41,963 nucleotides of DNA from assembly GCA_023449275.1 (NCBI GenBank), contig JAEXJM010000027.1, positions 1 through 41,963 on the forward strand, written 5' to 3'. A program made the translations under genes and the position numbers. Below, piece after piece: positions 7,937-16,350 of this stretch. This stretch comes from Pseudomonadota bacterium (GTDB lineage Bacteria > Pseudomonadota > Gammaproteobacteria > Burkholderiales > Burkholderiaceae_D). How positions within the stretch are numbered: position 1 is the first letter of the stretch; each line of letters starts with the position of its first letter. A model generated the notes under the pieces. That model did no database searches. It was not told the DNA's origin and was given only the letters and a program-made list of their open reading frames with translations.

Positions 7937-8749
7937 TTAGCGGAATATATTCTTTTTCCTTGCGCTCCTCATGATCAGTATCCATGCCAGAAGGCCGAAA
8001 ACGATCATCGGCAGCGACAGCATCTGTCCGGCGGAAATCGTTATGCCGAAGAAGCTCACTTCATAGTCGGGTACCCTGAAGTATTCGGTGAAGAAACGGG
8101 CCGAACCATACAGGAAAGCATACATGGCACTGACGGCGCCGAGCGGGCGTTCTTTTCTGGCATAAATCCACAAAACAATGAACATCAGAAGGCCGTCGAC
8201 CAGTGCCTGGTAAATGGGAGATGGGTGACGGGGGATCATATCCACGTTCGGCCAGATCATGGCCCATGGAAGTGACGGATCTGCGAACCGGCCCGGCAAT
8301 TCGCCGTTGATGAAATTGCCGATGCGCCCGGCCGCGTAGGCAAGAGGTATCAATGGTGCGATGAAGTCCAGTGTCTGGACCATATTTCTTTTTCGTTTGT
8401 AGCACCAGATGGCCGCAGCGATGATGACGCCGATGAATCCGCCGTGATAAGACATGCCACCATGCCATACTTCAAAAATCCGGATGGGATGTGACAGGAA
8501 GTAGGAAGGGTTGTAAAAAAACACTTCACCCAGCCTGCCGCCGATAATGACGCCCAGAACGCCATAAAACAACATGTCGTCCAGGTCGGTTTTTTTCCAG
8601 CCCTCGCGTTCGATATGCGGCTGTTTCAACCTTACTCTGCCGAGCACGATGAACTGTGCGAATCCGAACAGGTACATGAGGCCGTACCAGTGAATGGAAA
8701 GCGGGCCGATTGAAAAGGCGACGGGATCAGGTAATGGATGAACTAGCAT
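7937..8749 (-). CDS. lgt: Prolipoprotein diacylglyceryl transferase
   Basis: Inner-membrane enzyme that moves a diacylglyceryl group from phosphatidylglycerol to the lipobox Cys of prolipoproteins, the first step of lipoprotein maturation. The 270-residue protein is largely hydrophobic with about seven membrane segments. It carries the Lgt signature GRIGNFINGELPGR, the HGGMSYHGGFIG motif with the essential His, and an IHWYGLMY N-terminal block. It converges on recX with a 21-base gap and is divergent from ilvD. Confidence 0.97.
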   Translation of the reverse strand: MLVHPLPDPVAFSIGPLSIHWYGLMYLFGFAQFIVLGRVRLKQPHIEREGWKKTDLDDMLFYGVLGVIIGGRLGEVFFYNPSYFLSHPIRIFEVWHGGMSYHGGFIGVIIAAAIWCYKRKRNMVQTLDFIAPLIPLAYAAGRIGNFINGELPGRFADPSLPWAMIWPNVDMIPRHPSPIYQALVDGLLMFIVLWIYARKERPLGAVSAMYAFLYGSARFFTEYFRVPDYEVSFFGITISAGQMLSLPMIVFGLLAWILIMRSARKKNIFR

Positions 8750-8807
8750 ATTAGTTTATGGCATATCGCGCAAAGACGCCTGAACGGTTTCGGTAAGGGC
8801 AGAATTG

Positions 8808-8830
8808 TGTCATATGTTTTTTTTATGACA
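8808..8830. promoter_or_regulatory. 23-bp interrupted palindrome between lgt and ilvD
   Basis: TGTCATA, nine bases, TATGACA: a perfect 7-bp dyad with a T-rich centre in the 207-base divergent spacer, 59 bases upstream of lgt and 127 upstream of ilvD. The form suits a dimeric repressor or activator operator. I cannot name the regulator. The spacer also holds a TTGACC hexamer near 8870, which could be a -35 for ilvD, but no good -10 is seen at the right distance. Confidence 0.4.
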
Positions 8831-8956
8831 TAGATCTGGAGTAAATATTGTGCGAGTTTAGCGCGATTGTTGACCGGGTGCACAGTTAATAAAGATGTTT
8901 CCTTTCGCATTTCGTGTCAAAATATTCCGTTATCGCTTAATTATTTGGAGATTCAA

Positions 8957-10813
8957 ATGCCTCAATATCGTTCCTGGACTTCCACTCATGGAAGGAATAT
9001 GGCAGGTGCGCGCGCGCTCTGGCGTGCAACCGGTGTGAAAGACGGCGATTTTGACAAACCGATTATCGCTGTCGTCAATTCCTTTACCCAATTCGTGCCC
9101 GGTCATGTCCATCTTAAAGACCTCGGCCAGATGGTGGCCCGAGAAATTGAGGCGTCGGGCGGTATTGCAAAAGAATTCAATACGATTGCCGTGGATGACG
9201 GTATTGCGATGGGACATGGTGGCATGTTGTATTCGCTGCCATCCCGCGAATTGATTGCCGATTCGGTTGAATATATGGTCAACGCTCACTGCGCCGATGC
9301 GATGGTGTGCATTTCCAATTGCGACAAAATTACCCCGGGAATGCTGATGGCGGCCATGCGCCTGAATATCCCGAGCATTTTTGTATCCGGCGGTCCGATG
9401 GAAGCAGGCAAGATTCTGGGTGCATTCCATGGACAAAGCGACAGGAAAGTGATCAAGGTCGACCTGATCGATACCATGATTCAGGCAGGCAACCCGAATA
9501 TCACCGATGAACAGGTGGCCGATTATGAACGGTCGGCCTGTCCGACGTGTGGTTCCTGTTCGGGCATGTTTACCGCCAATTCGATGAACTGCCTGACGGA
9601 AGCGCTGGGCATGTCGCTCCCCGGTAACGGTACCCTGCTGGCGACGCATGCCGACCGCAAGGAACTGTTTCTGAGGGCGGGCCGTACGATTGTCGACATC
9701 ACCAGGCGTTACTACGAGCAGGATGACGATTCCGTTTTGCCGAGAAGTATCGTCACCAAAGCTGCCCTTGAAAACGCCATGGCGCTGGACGTTGCCATGG
9801 GCGGTTCGACCAATACGGTTCTGCATTTGCTGGCAGTGGCCAACGAAGGGGAGGTGCCTTTCGTGATGGCGGATATCGATCAGGTTTCACGGCGCGTTCC
9901 ATGCATTTGCAAGGTATCGCCTGCGACGCATGATTATTTTGTCGAAGACGTTCACCGTGCAGGCGGTATTTTGGGCATTATGGCCGAACTGAATCGTGCC
10001 GGATTGATCGATACGGGTACTTCGACGGTTTACAGCAAGACACTGGGTGACGCCATCAAACAGTACGATGTCATGACGACCAGTGATGAAAGCGTCAAGA
10101 CATTTTACAAAGCGGCTCCCGGCGGTGTCAGAACGGTAGAGGCCTTTTCCCAGAATTCCCGTTTCGAGGAGCTGGATACGGATCGTGTTTCCGGCTGTAT
10201 CCGCGACAAGGCGCATGCTTATTCACAGGATGGCGGTCTTGCCGTGCTGTACGGCAATATCGCTGAAAAGGGCAGTATCGTCAAAACGGCAGGCGTCGAT
10301 TCCAGCATTCTGAAATTTTCGGGCAAGGCACGGATTTTTGAAAGTCAGGAAGAGGCTGTCGATGCCATTTTAGGCGATAAGGTGCATGCAGGTGATGTGA
10401 TCATCATTCGCTATGAAGGCCCGAAAGGTGGTCCGGGCATGCAGGAAATGCTTTATCCGACGTCTTATATCAAATCCAAAGGGTTGGGCACATCCTGCGC
10501 ACTCTTTACGGACGGCCGTTTCTCCGGTGGTTCTTCCGGTCTCGTGATCGGACATGCTTCTCCTGAAGCGGCGTCCGGTGGGGCGATCGGCCTGATCGAG
10601 GAAGGTGACATGATCGATATCGATATCCCGGCACGCAGTATCCAGTTGAGGGTCAGCGAGGATGAATTGAACAAGCGTCGCCAGACAATGGAAGCAAAGG
10701 GAGCCGATGCATGGAAGCCGGTCAGTCGTGACCGCCAGGTTTCCAAGGCATTGAAAGCCTATGCGGCAACGGCAGCTTCTGCCGACCGTGGCGCAGTGCG
10801 GGATATTTCCTGA
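8957..10813 (+). CDS. ilvD: Dihydroxy-acid dehydratase
   Basis: Iron-sulfur dehydratase of valine, leucine and isoleucine synthesis that converts dihydroxy-acids to 2-keto acids. Length 618 residues. Cluster-ligand cysteines lie in the CISNCDKITPGM motif (Cys122) and CPTCGSCSGMFTANSMNCL (Cys195). GGSTNTVLHLLA and FTDGRFSGGSSG are also present. The frame is open back to 8867, but TTTGGAGA at 8944-8951 and the family N-terminus (MPQYRSWTSTHGRNMAGAR) fix the start at 8957. Followed by a strong terminator, so it is likely a single-gene unit. Confidence 0.98.
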   Translation: MPQYRSWTSTHGRNMAGARALWRATGVKDGDFDKPIIAVVNSFTQFVPGHVHLKDLGQMVAREIEASGGIAKEFNTIAVDDGIAMGHGGMLYSLPSRELIADSVEYMVNAHCADAMVCISNCDKITPGMLMAAMRLNIPSIFVSGGPMEAGKILGAFHGQSDRKVIKVDLIDTMIQAGNPNITDEQVADYERSACPTCGSCSGMFTANSMNCLTEALGMSLPGNGTLLATHADRKELFLRAGRTIVDITRRYYEQDDDSVLPRSIVTKAALENAMALDVAMGGSTNTVLHLLAVANEGEVPFVMADIDQVSRRVPCICKVSPATHDYFVEDVHRAGGILGIMAELNRAGLIDTGTSTVYSKTLGDAIKQYDVMTTSDESVKTFYKAAPGGVRTVEAFSQNSRFEELDTDRVSGCIRDKAHAYSQDGGLAVLYGNIAEKGSIVKTAGVDSSILKFSGKARIFESQEEAVDAILGDKVHAGDVIIIRYEGPKGGPGMQEMLYPTSYIKSKGLGTSCALFTDGRFSGGSSGLVIGHASPEAASGGAIGLIEEGDMIDIDIPARSIQLRVSEDELNKRRQTMEAKGADAWKPVSRDRQVSKALKAYAATAASADRGAVRDIS

Positions 10814-10831
10814 TCCATGCTGATTGAAATG

Positions 10832-10861
10832 AAATCCCCGCCAGGATGCGGGGATTTTTTT
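10832..10861 (+). terminator. Rho-independent terminator after ilvD
   Basis: Perfect 9-bp stem AATCCCCGC / GCGGGGATT around a six-base loop (10842-10847), running into a T tract. It begins 19 bases after the ilvD stop. Confidence 0.92.
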
Positions 10862-10907
10862 ATCGGTTTTGTTTTTTTATCGTTTCGTTGTTTGGGGCTG
10901 CTTGATC

Positions 10908-10913
10908 TATAAT
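10908..10913 (+). promoter_or_regulatory. -10 element of the argH promoter
   Basis: A perfect TATAAT lies 25 bases before the argH start, directly after the ilvD terminator, where a promoter is expected. The matching -35 is weak: TTGTTT at 10888-10893 would leave only 14 bases. Confidence 0.5.
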
Positions 10914-10938
10914 CCTGCCTATTCAACAGGATTTTATT

Positions 10939-12336
10939 ATGAGCGATCAATCTTCTACAAAAAGTGATGTGTGGTCCGGACGGTTTTCCGAACCGGTGGA
11001 TGAACTGGTTCAGCGTTATACGGCTTCGGTGACGTTCGACAAGCGAATGGCTGTTTTCGATATAGAGGGATCTCTTGCGCATGCGGAAATGCTGTGTGCC
11101 CAGAAGATCATCAGTACGCAGGATCTCGAAGATATCATGCGTGGACTGAAACAGATTTCCGAGGAAATCGCAAATGACCGTTTCAACTGGCAGATTGCGC
11201 TTGAGGATGTCCACATGAATATCGAACGCCGTCTGACCGACCTGATCGGAGATGCCGGCAAACGCCTGCATACAGGCCGTTCCAGAAATGATCAGGTGGC
11301 AACGGATATCCGTTTGTACATGCGTTCGGCCATCGATGATATCGATCATCTGCTGCGTCGCCTGTGCGAATCGCTGCTCAATCTGGCAGAAAAGCACTTC
11401 GACACGATTTTGCCGGGTTTTACGCATATGCAGGTCGCGCAGCCTGTCACTTTCGGCCATCATTTGCTGGCGTATGCCGAAATGTTCAACCGTGACATCG
11501 AGCGTTTGCAGGATTGCAGAAAGCGGGTCAATCGCCTTCCTCTTGGTGCGGCGGCGTTAGCCGGTACGACATTCCCGATCGACCGAGAACGGGTGGCGAA
11601 AACGCTGGGATTCGAGGAAGTTTGTCGCAATTCTCTGGATGCGGTTTCAGACCGGGATTTCGCGATTGAATTCTGTGCCGATGCCGCGTTGATCATGACG
11701 CATATTTCCAGAATGTCGGAAGAGCTGATCATCTGGATGAGCCCGAGAGTCGGTTTTATCGATATCGCGGACCGGTTCTGTACCGGTTCGTCGATCATGC
11801 CCCAAAAGAAAAATCCGGATGTGCCTGAACTGGCCAGAGGCAAGACGGGCCGTGTCACCGGCCATCTGATGGGTTTGCTGATGTTGATGAAGGGCCAGCC
11901 GCTGGCTTACAACAAGGACAATCAGGAAGACAAGGAACCGCTTTTCGATACGGTCGATACGGTTGCCGATACCTTGCGTATTTTTGCGGATATGGTCAGC
12001 GCTATTACGGTCAAACCGGAAATGATGCGTCAGGCAGCGTTTCAGGGATATGCCACGGCAACCGATCTGGCGGATTATCTGGTCAAGAAGGGGTTGCCTT
12101 TCCGTGACGCACATGAGGCTGTCGCAAGAGCAGTCCGTTTCTGTGTCGAAAAAGGCTGTGATCTGAGCGAAATGACGCTGGATCAGATGAAGGAGTTTTC
12201 CAATCTGATCGAATCCGATGTGATGGAGATCCTGACGCTGGAAGGTTCGGTCAAGGCACGGGATCATGTTGGTGGAACGGCGCCTGCACAGGTCAGGAAA
12301 GCTGTCGCTGATCTGAGAGAACGGCTCGGATTATAA
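10939..12336 (+). CDS. argH: Argininosuccinate lyase
   Basis: Last enzyme of arginine synthesis; it splits argininosuccinate to arginine and fumarate in the cytoplasm. The 465-residue protein has the N-terminal WSGRF motif, HTGRSRNDQVATD, HMQVAQP, the fumarase/aspartase-family signature GSSIMPQKKNPD at residues 283-294 with the catalytic serine loop, and YNKDNQEDKEPLFD. It starts at ATG 10939 with an AGGA-type ribosome site. The exbB gene follows after 46 bases, a spacer that contains a short direct repeat. Confidence 0.98.
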   Translation: MSDQSSTKSDVWSGRFSEPVDELVQRYTASVTFDKRMAVFDIEGSLAHAEMLCAQKIISTQDLEDIMRGLKQISEEIANDRFNWQIALEDVHMNIERRLTDLIGDAGKRLHTGRSRNDQVATDIRLYMRSAIDDIDHLLRRLCESLLNLAEKHFDTILPGFTHMQVAQPVTFGHHLLAYAEMFNRDIERLQDCRKRVNRLPLGAAALAGTTFPIDRERVAKTLGFEEVCRNSLDAVSDRDFAIEFCADAALIMTHISRMSEELIIWMSPRVGFIDIADRFCTGSSIMPQKKNPDVPELARGKTGRVTGHLMGLLMLMKGQPLAYNKDNQEDKEPLFDTVDTVADTLRIFADMVSAITVKPEMMRQAAFQGYATATDLADYLVKKGLPFRDAHEAVARAVRFCVEKGCDLSEMTLDQMKEFSNLIESDVMEILTLEGSVKARDHVGGTAPAQVRKAVADLRERLGL

Positions 12337-12359
12337 ACAGGTTGGCTGATAAACAGGTT
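12333..12359 (+). repeat. Short direct repeat between argH and exbB
   Basis: ATAAACAGGTT occurs at 12333-12343, overlapping the argH stop codon, and again at 12349-12359, a period of 16 bases. It looks like a small local duplication. No function is evident. Confidence 0.7.
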
Positions 12360-12382
12360 TCGATTTTCATCTGGAGGCTTTA

Positions 12383-12985
12383 GTGTTTTCTATCATACAA
12401 GCGGCGGGATGGCCGATCTGGCTTTTGCTGATTGCTTCTGTTGTTGCCCTGGCTCTGATTATCGAACGGCTCATCTACCTGAGACGCCGCAAGATTCTTC
12501 CTCCGGGTTTGCTGGAACAGGTGATTCGGGATTACCGCGAAGGCAAAGTGGATGCGGGTACGGTCAACCGGCTGGAAAAAAGCTCGCTTCTGGGGGCGGT
12601 TCTCGCAACGGGTCTCCAGCATGCCGATGTTTCCCGTGACAACATGAAGGAAGCGATGGAAGAGACCGGGCGGAGTGTCGCACTTCAGATGGAACGCTTT
12701 TTGACGACGATCGGGACGATTGCCACGCTGGCACCTCTGATGGGGCTGTTCGGTACGGTTGTCGGGATGATCGAGATTTTCGGTTCCCAGACGGCAGGAG
12801 GTGCAAACCCTGCTGAACTGGCACATGGCATTTCCGTGGCGCTTTACAATACCGGGTTCGGTTTGCTGATCGCGATGCCGACATTGGTGTTTTATAGGCA
12901 TTTCAGGGCGCTGGTGGACAGTTTCCTGGTCGAGATGGAACGACAGTCGGCAAGGCTCGTTGACGCCATCTGTTCGTCGCGCTGA
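12383..12985 (+). CDS. exbB: MotA/TolQ/ExbB-type proton channel protein
   Basis: Inner-membrane subunit of an ExbB/ExbD-type complex that uses proton flow to energise a TonB-like or TolA-like partner. The 200-residue protein has a first membrane segment at about 10-30 and a pair at about 105-130 and 155-175, with the family core TLAPLMGLFGTVVGMIEIF and a following GISVALYNTGFGLLIAMP. The start is GTG 12383 with CTGGAGGC at 12371-12378. It is paired with exbD and sits upstream of lpxK, as I recall in many betaproteobacteria. TolQ is an alternative name, but the absence of tolR/tolA/tolB nearby favours ExbB. Confidence 0.88.
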   Translation: MFSIIQAAGWPIWLLLIASVVALALIIERLIYLRRRKILPPGLLEQVIRDYREGKVDAGTVNRLEKSSLLGAVLATGLQHADVSRDNMKEAMEETGRSVALQMERFLTTIGTIATLAPLMGLFGTVVGMIEIFGSQTAGGANPAELAHGISVALYNTGFGLLIAMPTLVFYRHFRALVDSFLVEMERQSARLVDAICSSR

Positions 12986-13006
12986 TCCGGATATCGGGAG
13001 GTGGGT

Positions 13007-13435
13007 ATGAATTTTCGACGGGGGAGAAACCATGAGCAGCCTGAAATCAACCTGATTCCTTTTATCGATGTCCTTTTGGTCATTCTGATTTTTCTGATGG
13101 TGACCACGACATACAGTAAATTCTCTGAATTGCAGATTACCCTTCCGACAGCAAACGCCGAGAAGATGCCACAGCGTTTGCTTGAATTGAACATAATGGT
13201 CAGTGCCAGTGGCGATTTCGCGATCAATAACGAACGCATCGATTATGTCAGCCCCGCGCAACTGGCTGCGGAAATGAAAAAACGCGTTTCCCGGACGACG
13301 GATGGAAAGGGGCCTGTTGTGATTATTTCAGCTGATGGAGGGGCCCGTCACCAGAATGTCATTCACGTGCTTGAAGCGGCCCGTCTGGCTGGTCTGGACA
13401 GAATCACGTTTGCGACACAGATGACATCCGAGTGA
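13007..13435 (+). CDS. exbD: Biopolymer transport protein ExbD/TolR family
   Basis: Partner of the preceding channel protein. The 142-residue protein has a short basic cytoplasmic tail, a single membrane anchor preceded by PEINLIPFIDVLLVILIF (the aspartate is the proton-carrying residue of this family), and a periplasmic domain. An upstream in-frame GTG at 13001 lies inside the GGGAGGT ribosome site (12996-13002), so ATG 13007 is the real start. It lies 21 bases after exbB, clearly in one operon. Confidence 0.9.
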   Translation: MNFRRGRNHEQPEINLIPFIDVLLVILIFLMVTTTYSKFSELQITLPTANAEKMPQRLLELNIMVSASGDFAINNERIDYVSPAQLAAEMKKRVSRTTDGKGPVVIISADGGARHQNVIHVLEAARLAGLDRITFATQMTSE

Positions 13436-13475
13436 TGTCGCTTTTACATGGTATAACCGGATCGAAGAGGGCTTC

Positions 13476-14534
13476 TTGAGCAAATCGAACAGCAAGTCTG
13501 ACGGATGGATGGCCATCTGGACAAAACGGGGTCTGATCGCCGTCTTGCTGTGGCCGTTTTCCCTGCTTTTTCGTCTCATTGTTGCTTTTCGCCGTTTTGC
13601 CTATTTGAAAAACTGGTTCAAGTCATCCCGCCTGCCTGTTCCGGTTCTTGTTGTCGGAAACGTTTTTGTCGGTGGTACAGGGAAGACGCCTCTGGTCATC
13701 TGGCTTGTTGAGATGCTCCGGAACGCGGGATGGAATCCTGGTGTCATCTCAAGGGGATATGGCACGTCGAATGACGATCCCGTGCTGGTGACGGAACAAT
13801 CCAGATCGAATCAGGTTGGTGATGAACCCCTGCTGATCGTTTCGAAAACCGGATGTCCCCTTGTCGTTTGCCGGAAAAGAGTCAAGGCCGCCGAGTATCT
13901 CCTGAGTCGGCATCCTGATGTGGATATCATTATTTCGGACGATGGTATGCAGCATTACGCTTTGGCGCGCGATGTCGAAATCATGCTGTTCGACGGGCGT
14001 GGTGGTGGAAACGGGTGGATGCTGCCTGCCGGCCCCTTGCGTGAACCTGTATCGAGACGCCGGGATTTCACGGTCATCAACGGTAACAACAGTCCGGCAC
14101 CGGGCAATCCGATTTATGTCGATGACCTGTATCTGATGCGGATGGTCACCGACAGGGCGGAACAGCTTAAAGACCGATCCCGTTGCAGCCCACTGCGGGA
14201 TTTGCAAAATGGAACTTCAGGTTCTCCGCTGAAAATAGTCGCAGCCGCCGGTATCGGCAATCCGTCCCGTTTTTTCGCTTCTTTGCGTATGGCACGGCTG
14301 GATTTTACGGAAATGCCATTGCCAGATCATTTTGCTTTTTCATCCAATCCTTTCAGCCGGCTTGAAGCGGACATTATCCTCATCACTGAAAAGGATGCGG
14401 TCAAGTGCGCACAAATTGAAGAGATCATGTCCGATGATCGTGTCTGGGTGGTTCCGGCCCGTGTCGAAATCGATAATAATGATGATCTGGAACGCCGTAT
14501 AGTGGAGAAATGCCATGAATGCAGACTTGCTTGA
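13476..14534 (+). CDS. lpxK: Tetraacyldisaccharide 4'-kinase
   Basis: Inner-membrane-associated kinase that phosphorylates the 4' position of the lipid A disaccharide precursor. The 352-residue protein has an N-terminal membrane-contacting helix (about 20-45), the P-loop GNVFVGGTGKTP, the GVISRGYG motif and DDGMQHYALARD. The frame opens with TTG at 13476, preceded by AGAGGG at 13466-13471, which supports TTG initiation; no nearby ATG gives a complete N-terminus. It overlaps the next gene by 20 bases. Together with kdsB it forms a lipid A/Kdo block of the envelope operon. Confidence 0.95.
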   Translation: MSKSNSKSDGWMAIWTKRGLIAVLLWPFSLLFRLIVAFRRFAYLKNWFKSSRLPVPVLVVGNVFVGGTGKTPLVIWLVEMLRNAGWNPGVISRGYGTSNDDPVLVTEQSRSNQVGDEPLLIVSKTGCPLVVCRKRVKAAEYLLSRHPDVDIIISDDGMQHYALARDVEIMLFDGRGGGNGWMLPAGPLREPVSRRRDFTVINGNNSPAPGNPIYVDDLYLMRMVTDRAEQLKDRSRCSPLRDLQNGTSGSPLKIVAAAGIGNPSRFFASLRMARLDFTEMPLPDHFAFSSNPFSRLEADIILITEKDAVKCAQIEEIMSDDRVWVVPARVEIDNNDDLERRIVEKCHECRLA

Positions 14535-14697
14535 AATTCTGGTTTGCCCCATATGCAAGGGCAAATTGCAATACGACAGGGAAAAACAGGAGCTGCTCTG
14601 TCGTGCCGACAGACTGGCATATCCGATACGGGACGGCATTCCCGTCATGTGGGCGGATCAGGCACGGGAAGTGGAAGACCTGCCTGAAAAATATTGA
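14515..14697 (+). CDS. Trm112 / YcaR family small protein
   Basis: A 60-residue zinc-ribbon-like protein of the Trm112/UPF0434 family, with LLEILVCPICKGKL at the N-terminus, a third cysteine in LLCRADRLAYPI and the family end DGIPVMW. Its biochemical role in bacteria is not well defined. It overlaps the lpxK end by 20 bases and is followed by kdsB, the same lpxK-ycaR-kdsB order as in enterobacteria, so translation is probably coupled. Confidence 0.9.
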   Translation: MNADLLEILVCPICKGKLQYDREKQELLCRADRLAYPIRDGIPVMWADQAREVEDLPEKY

Positions 14698-14719
14698 ATC
14701 TGACTTTTTCTGATTGATT

Positions 14720-15466
14720 ATGTCCTTTTATGTCGTTATTCCCGCACGGCTGGCGTCCACACGACTGCCGAACAAGCCATTGGCGGATATAGGTGGAAAA
14801 CCGATGGTTGTTCGGGTGGCTGAACGGGCTGTTGACGCGGGTGCGAAAGATATTATCGTTGCAACGGATGACCAGTCGATTGTGAATGCCTGTGAAGAAC
14901 ATTCTGTCAAGGCCGTACTGACGAGAAAAGACCATGTGTCCGGAACTGACAGGATTGCGGAAGTGTCTTCGAAGATGAAATGGCAGGCTTCCGATGTGGT
15001 CGTCAATGTCCAAGGAGACGAGCCGTTGATCGATCCTGAACTGATATCGGCGACGGCTGCGCTTGTTTCGGAAAACGTGCCAATGGCAACGGCCGCACAC
15101 CGGATGGAACGACCGGATGACATTTTCAATCCCAATTTCGTCAAGGTCGTTCTGGACCGTTTCAACAAGGCACTGTATTTTTCGCGGGCAGCTATTCCCT
15201 GGTACCGGGATGGCTATTCAAAGCCGGAGAAAGCATTTCCCAATCCGTTCGATGCCCTGCGTCACATCGGTCTGTATGCATTCCGCAACGATTTTTTGCA
15301 GACTTATTCTTCCCTGTCGGTTTCGCCGATAGAGCAGATCGAATCACTGGAACAGTTGCGGGTGCTCTGGCATGGTTATTCCATTGCGGTTCACGTGACG
15401 GAGAAGATTCCCGAGGCGGGTGTGGATACACCTGATGATCTGGATCGCGTCAGACGTGCTTTTTAA
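14720..15466 (+). CDS. kdsB: 3-deoxy-manno-octulosonate cytidylyltransferase
   Basis: Activates Kdo with CTP to CMP-Kdo for addition to lipid A. The 248-residue nucleotidyltransferase has VVIPARLASTRLPNKPL, a VATDD motif, TSGTDRIAEV-like sequence (SGTDRIAEV), VNVQGDEPLI, ALYFSRAAIPW and RHIGLYAFR. The frame could open at TTG 14714, but ATG 14720 gives the conserved MSFYVVIPARL start. The ribosome site is weak, consistent with coupling to the gene 22 bases upstream. Confidence 0.97.
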   Translation: MSFYVVIPARLASTRLPNKPLADIGGKPMVVRVAERAVDAGAKDIIVATDDQSIVNACEEHSVKAVLTRKDHVSGTDRIAEVSSKMKWQASDVVVNVQGDEPLIDPELISATAALVSENVPMATAAHRMERPDDIFNPNFVKVVLDRFNKALYFSRAAIPWYRDGYSKPEKAFPNPFDALRHIGLYAFRNDFLQTYSSLSVSPIEQIESLEQLRVLWHGYSIAVHVTEKIPEAGVDTPDDLDRVRRAF

Positions 15467-15620
15467 TTGCAACAATCCTTGTTGACAATTGTCGAATTTG
15501 TTTGGATTCCAAGGTAGAATCAATTATTTGAAGGATGGCTTGACGTATATTGGCGTGAGTTGATGACCGCTGAAAGCGGATGGACCGTCGTTTTTTATTC
15601 ATATTTTTAGGAATTTTGTA
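15467..15620. promoter_or_regulatory. Spacer kdsB-adk with palindrome and probable adk promoter
   Basis: The 154-base spacer contains TTGACA at 15482-15487, overlapping a perfect 10-bp palindrome GACAATTGTC (15484-15493), and TAGAAT at 15515-15520. The two hexamers are 27 bases apart, too far to be one promoter, so the exact start cannot be set. An adk-hppA promoter here is likely because this gap is much longer than those inside the upstream operon. Confidence 0.35.
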
Positions 15621-16277
15621 ATGCGTCTTATTTTGTTGGGAGCCCCCGGTGCGGGCAAAGGCACGCAGGCGGCTTTTATTCGTGAACAATACGGTATTCC
15701 GCAAATTTCAACCGGCGATATGCTTCGTGCAGCCGTTGCCGCCGGTACTCCCCTTGGTCTTGAAGCGAAAAAAATCATGGAGTCCGGCGGACTGGTTTCT
15801 GACGAGCTGATCATTAATCTGGTCAAGGACCGTCTGAAGCAGCCCGATTGTCAAAAGGGCTATCTGTTCGACGGGTTCCCACGCACGATCGGTCAGGCGG
15901 AAGCGATGAAAGAAGCCGGTATCGCCATCGATTACGTAGTCGAGATCGATGTGCCGGATGAAACCATTATTGCCCGCATGAGCGGCAGACGTGTCCATCC
16001 CGGTTCCGGAAGAACGTACCATGTCGAATTCTATCCACCCAAAGTGGCTGGCAAGGACGATTTGACGGGCGAGGATCTCATCGTTCGTGATGATGACAAG
16101 GAAGAGACGGTTAAGAAAAGACTGGCTGTTTACCATGACCAGACGGAAGTGCTTGTCGGCTATTACAGCAAATGGGCTGAATCCGGTGTGCCTGGTGCAC
16201 CACGGTATCGCAAGCTGAATGGTGTCGGATCAATTGAACAAATTCGTGCGGGTATTATCGACGCATTGAAAAATTGA
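15621..16277 (+). CDS. adk: Adenylate kinase
   Basis: Interconverts ATP + AMP and 2 ADP. The 218-residue long-LID form has the P-loop GAPGAGKGTQ at 8-16, STGDMLRAAVAAGT, the DGFPRT motif, and a LID domain (about 122-160) with GRRVHPGSGRTYHV. The LID has no zinc-binding cysteines, as in most proteobacterial enzymes. Its product feeds nucleotide synthesis, and the next gene, hppA, recycles pyrophosphate. Confidence 0.99.
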   Translation: MRLILLGAPGAGKGTQAAFIREQYGIPQISTGDMLRAAVAAGTPLGLEAKKIMESGGLVSDELIINLVKDRLKQPDCQKGYLFDGFPRTIGQAEAMKEAGIAIDYVVEIDVPDETIIARMSGRRVHPGSGRTYHVEFYPPKVAGKDDLTGEDLIVRDDDKEETVKKRLAVYHDQTEVLVGYYSKWAESGVPGAPRYRKLNGVGSIEQIRAGIIDALKN

Positions 16278-16350
16278 TCCGGTTCATGGGCTATACAGGC
16301 AATCTCAATAAACTGAACAAGAAGAATGTCAATCTGATAAAGGAGTCATT

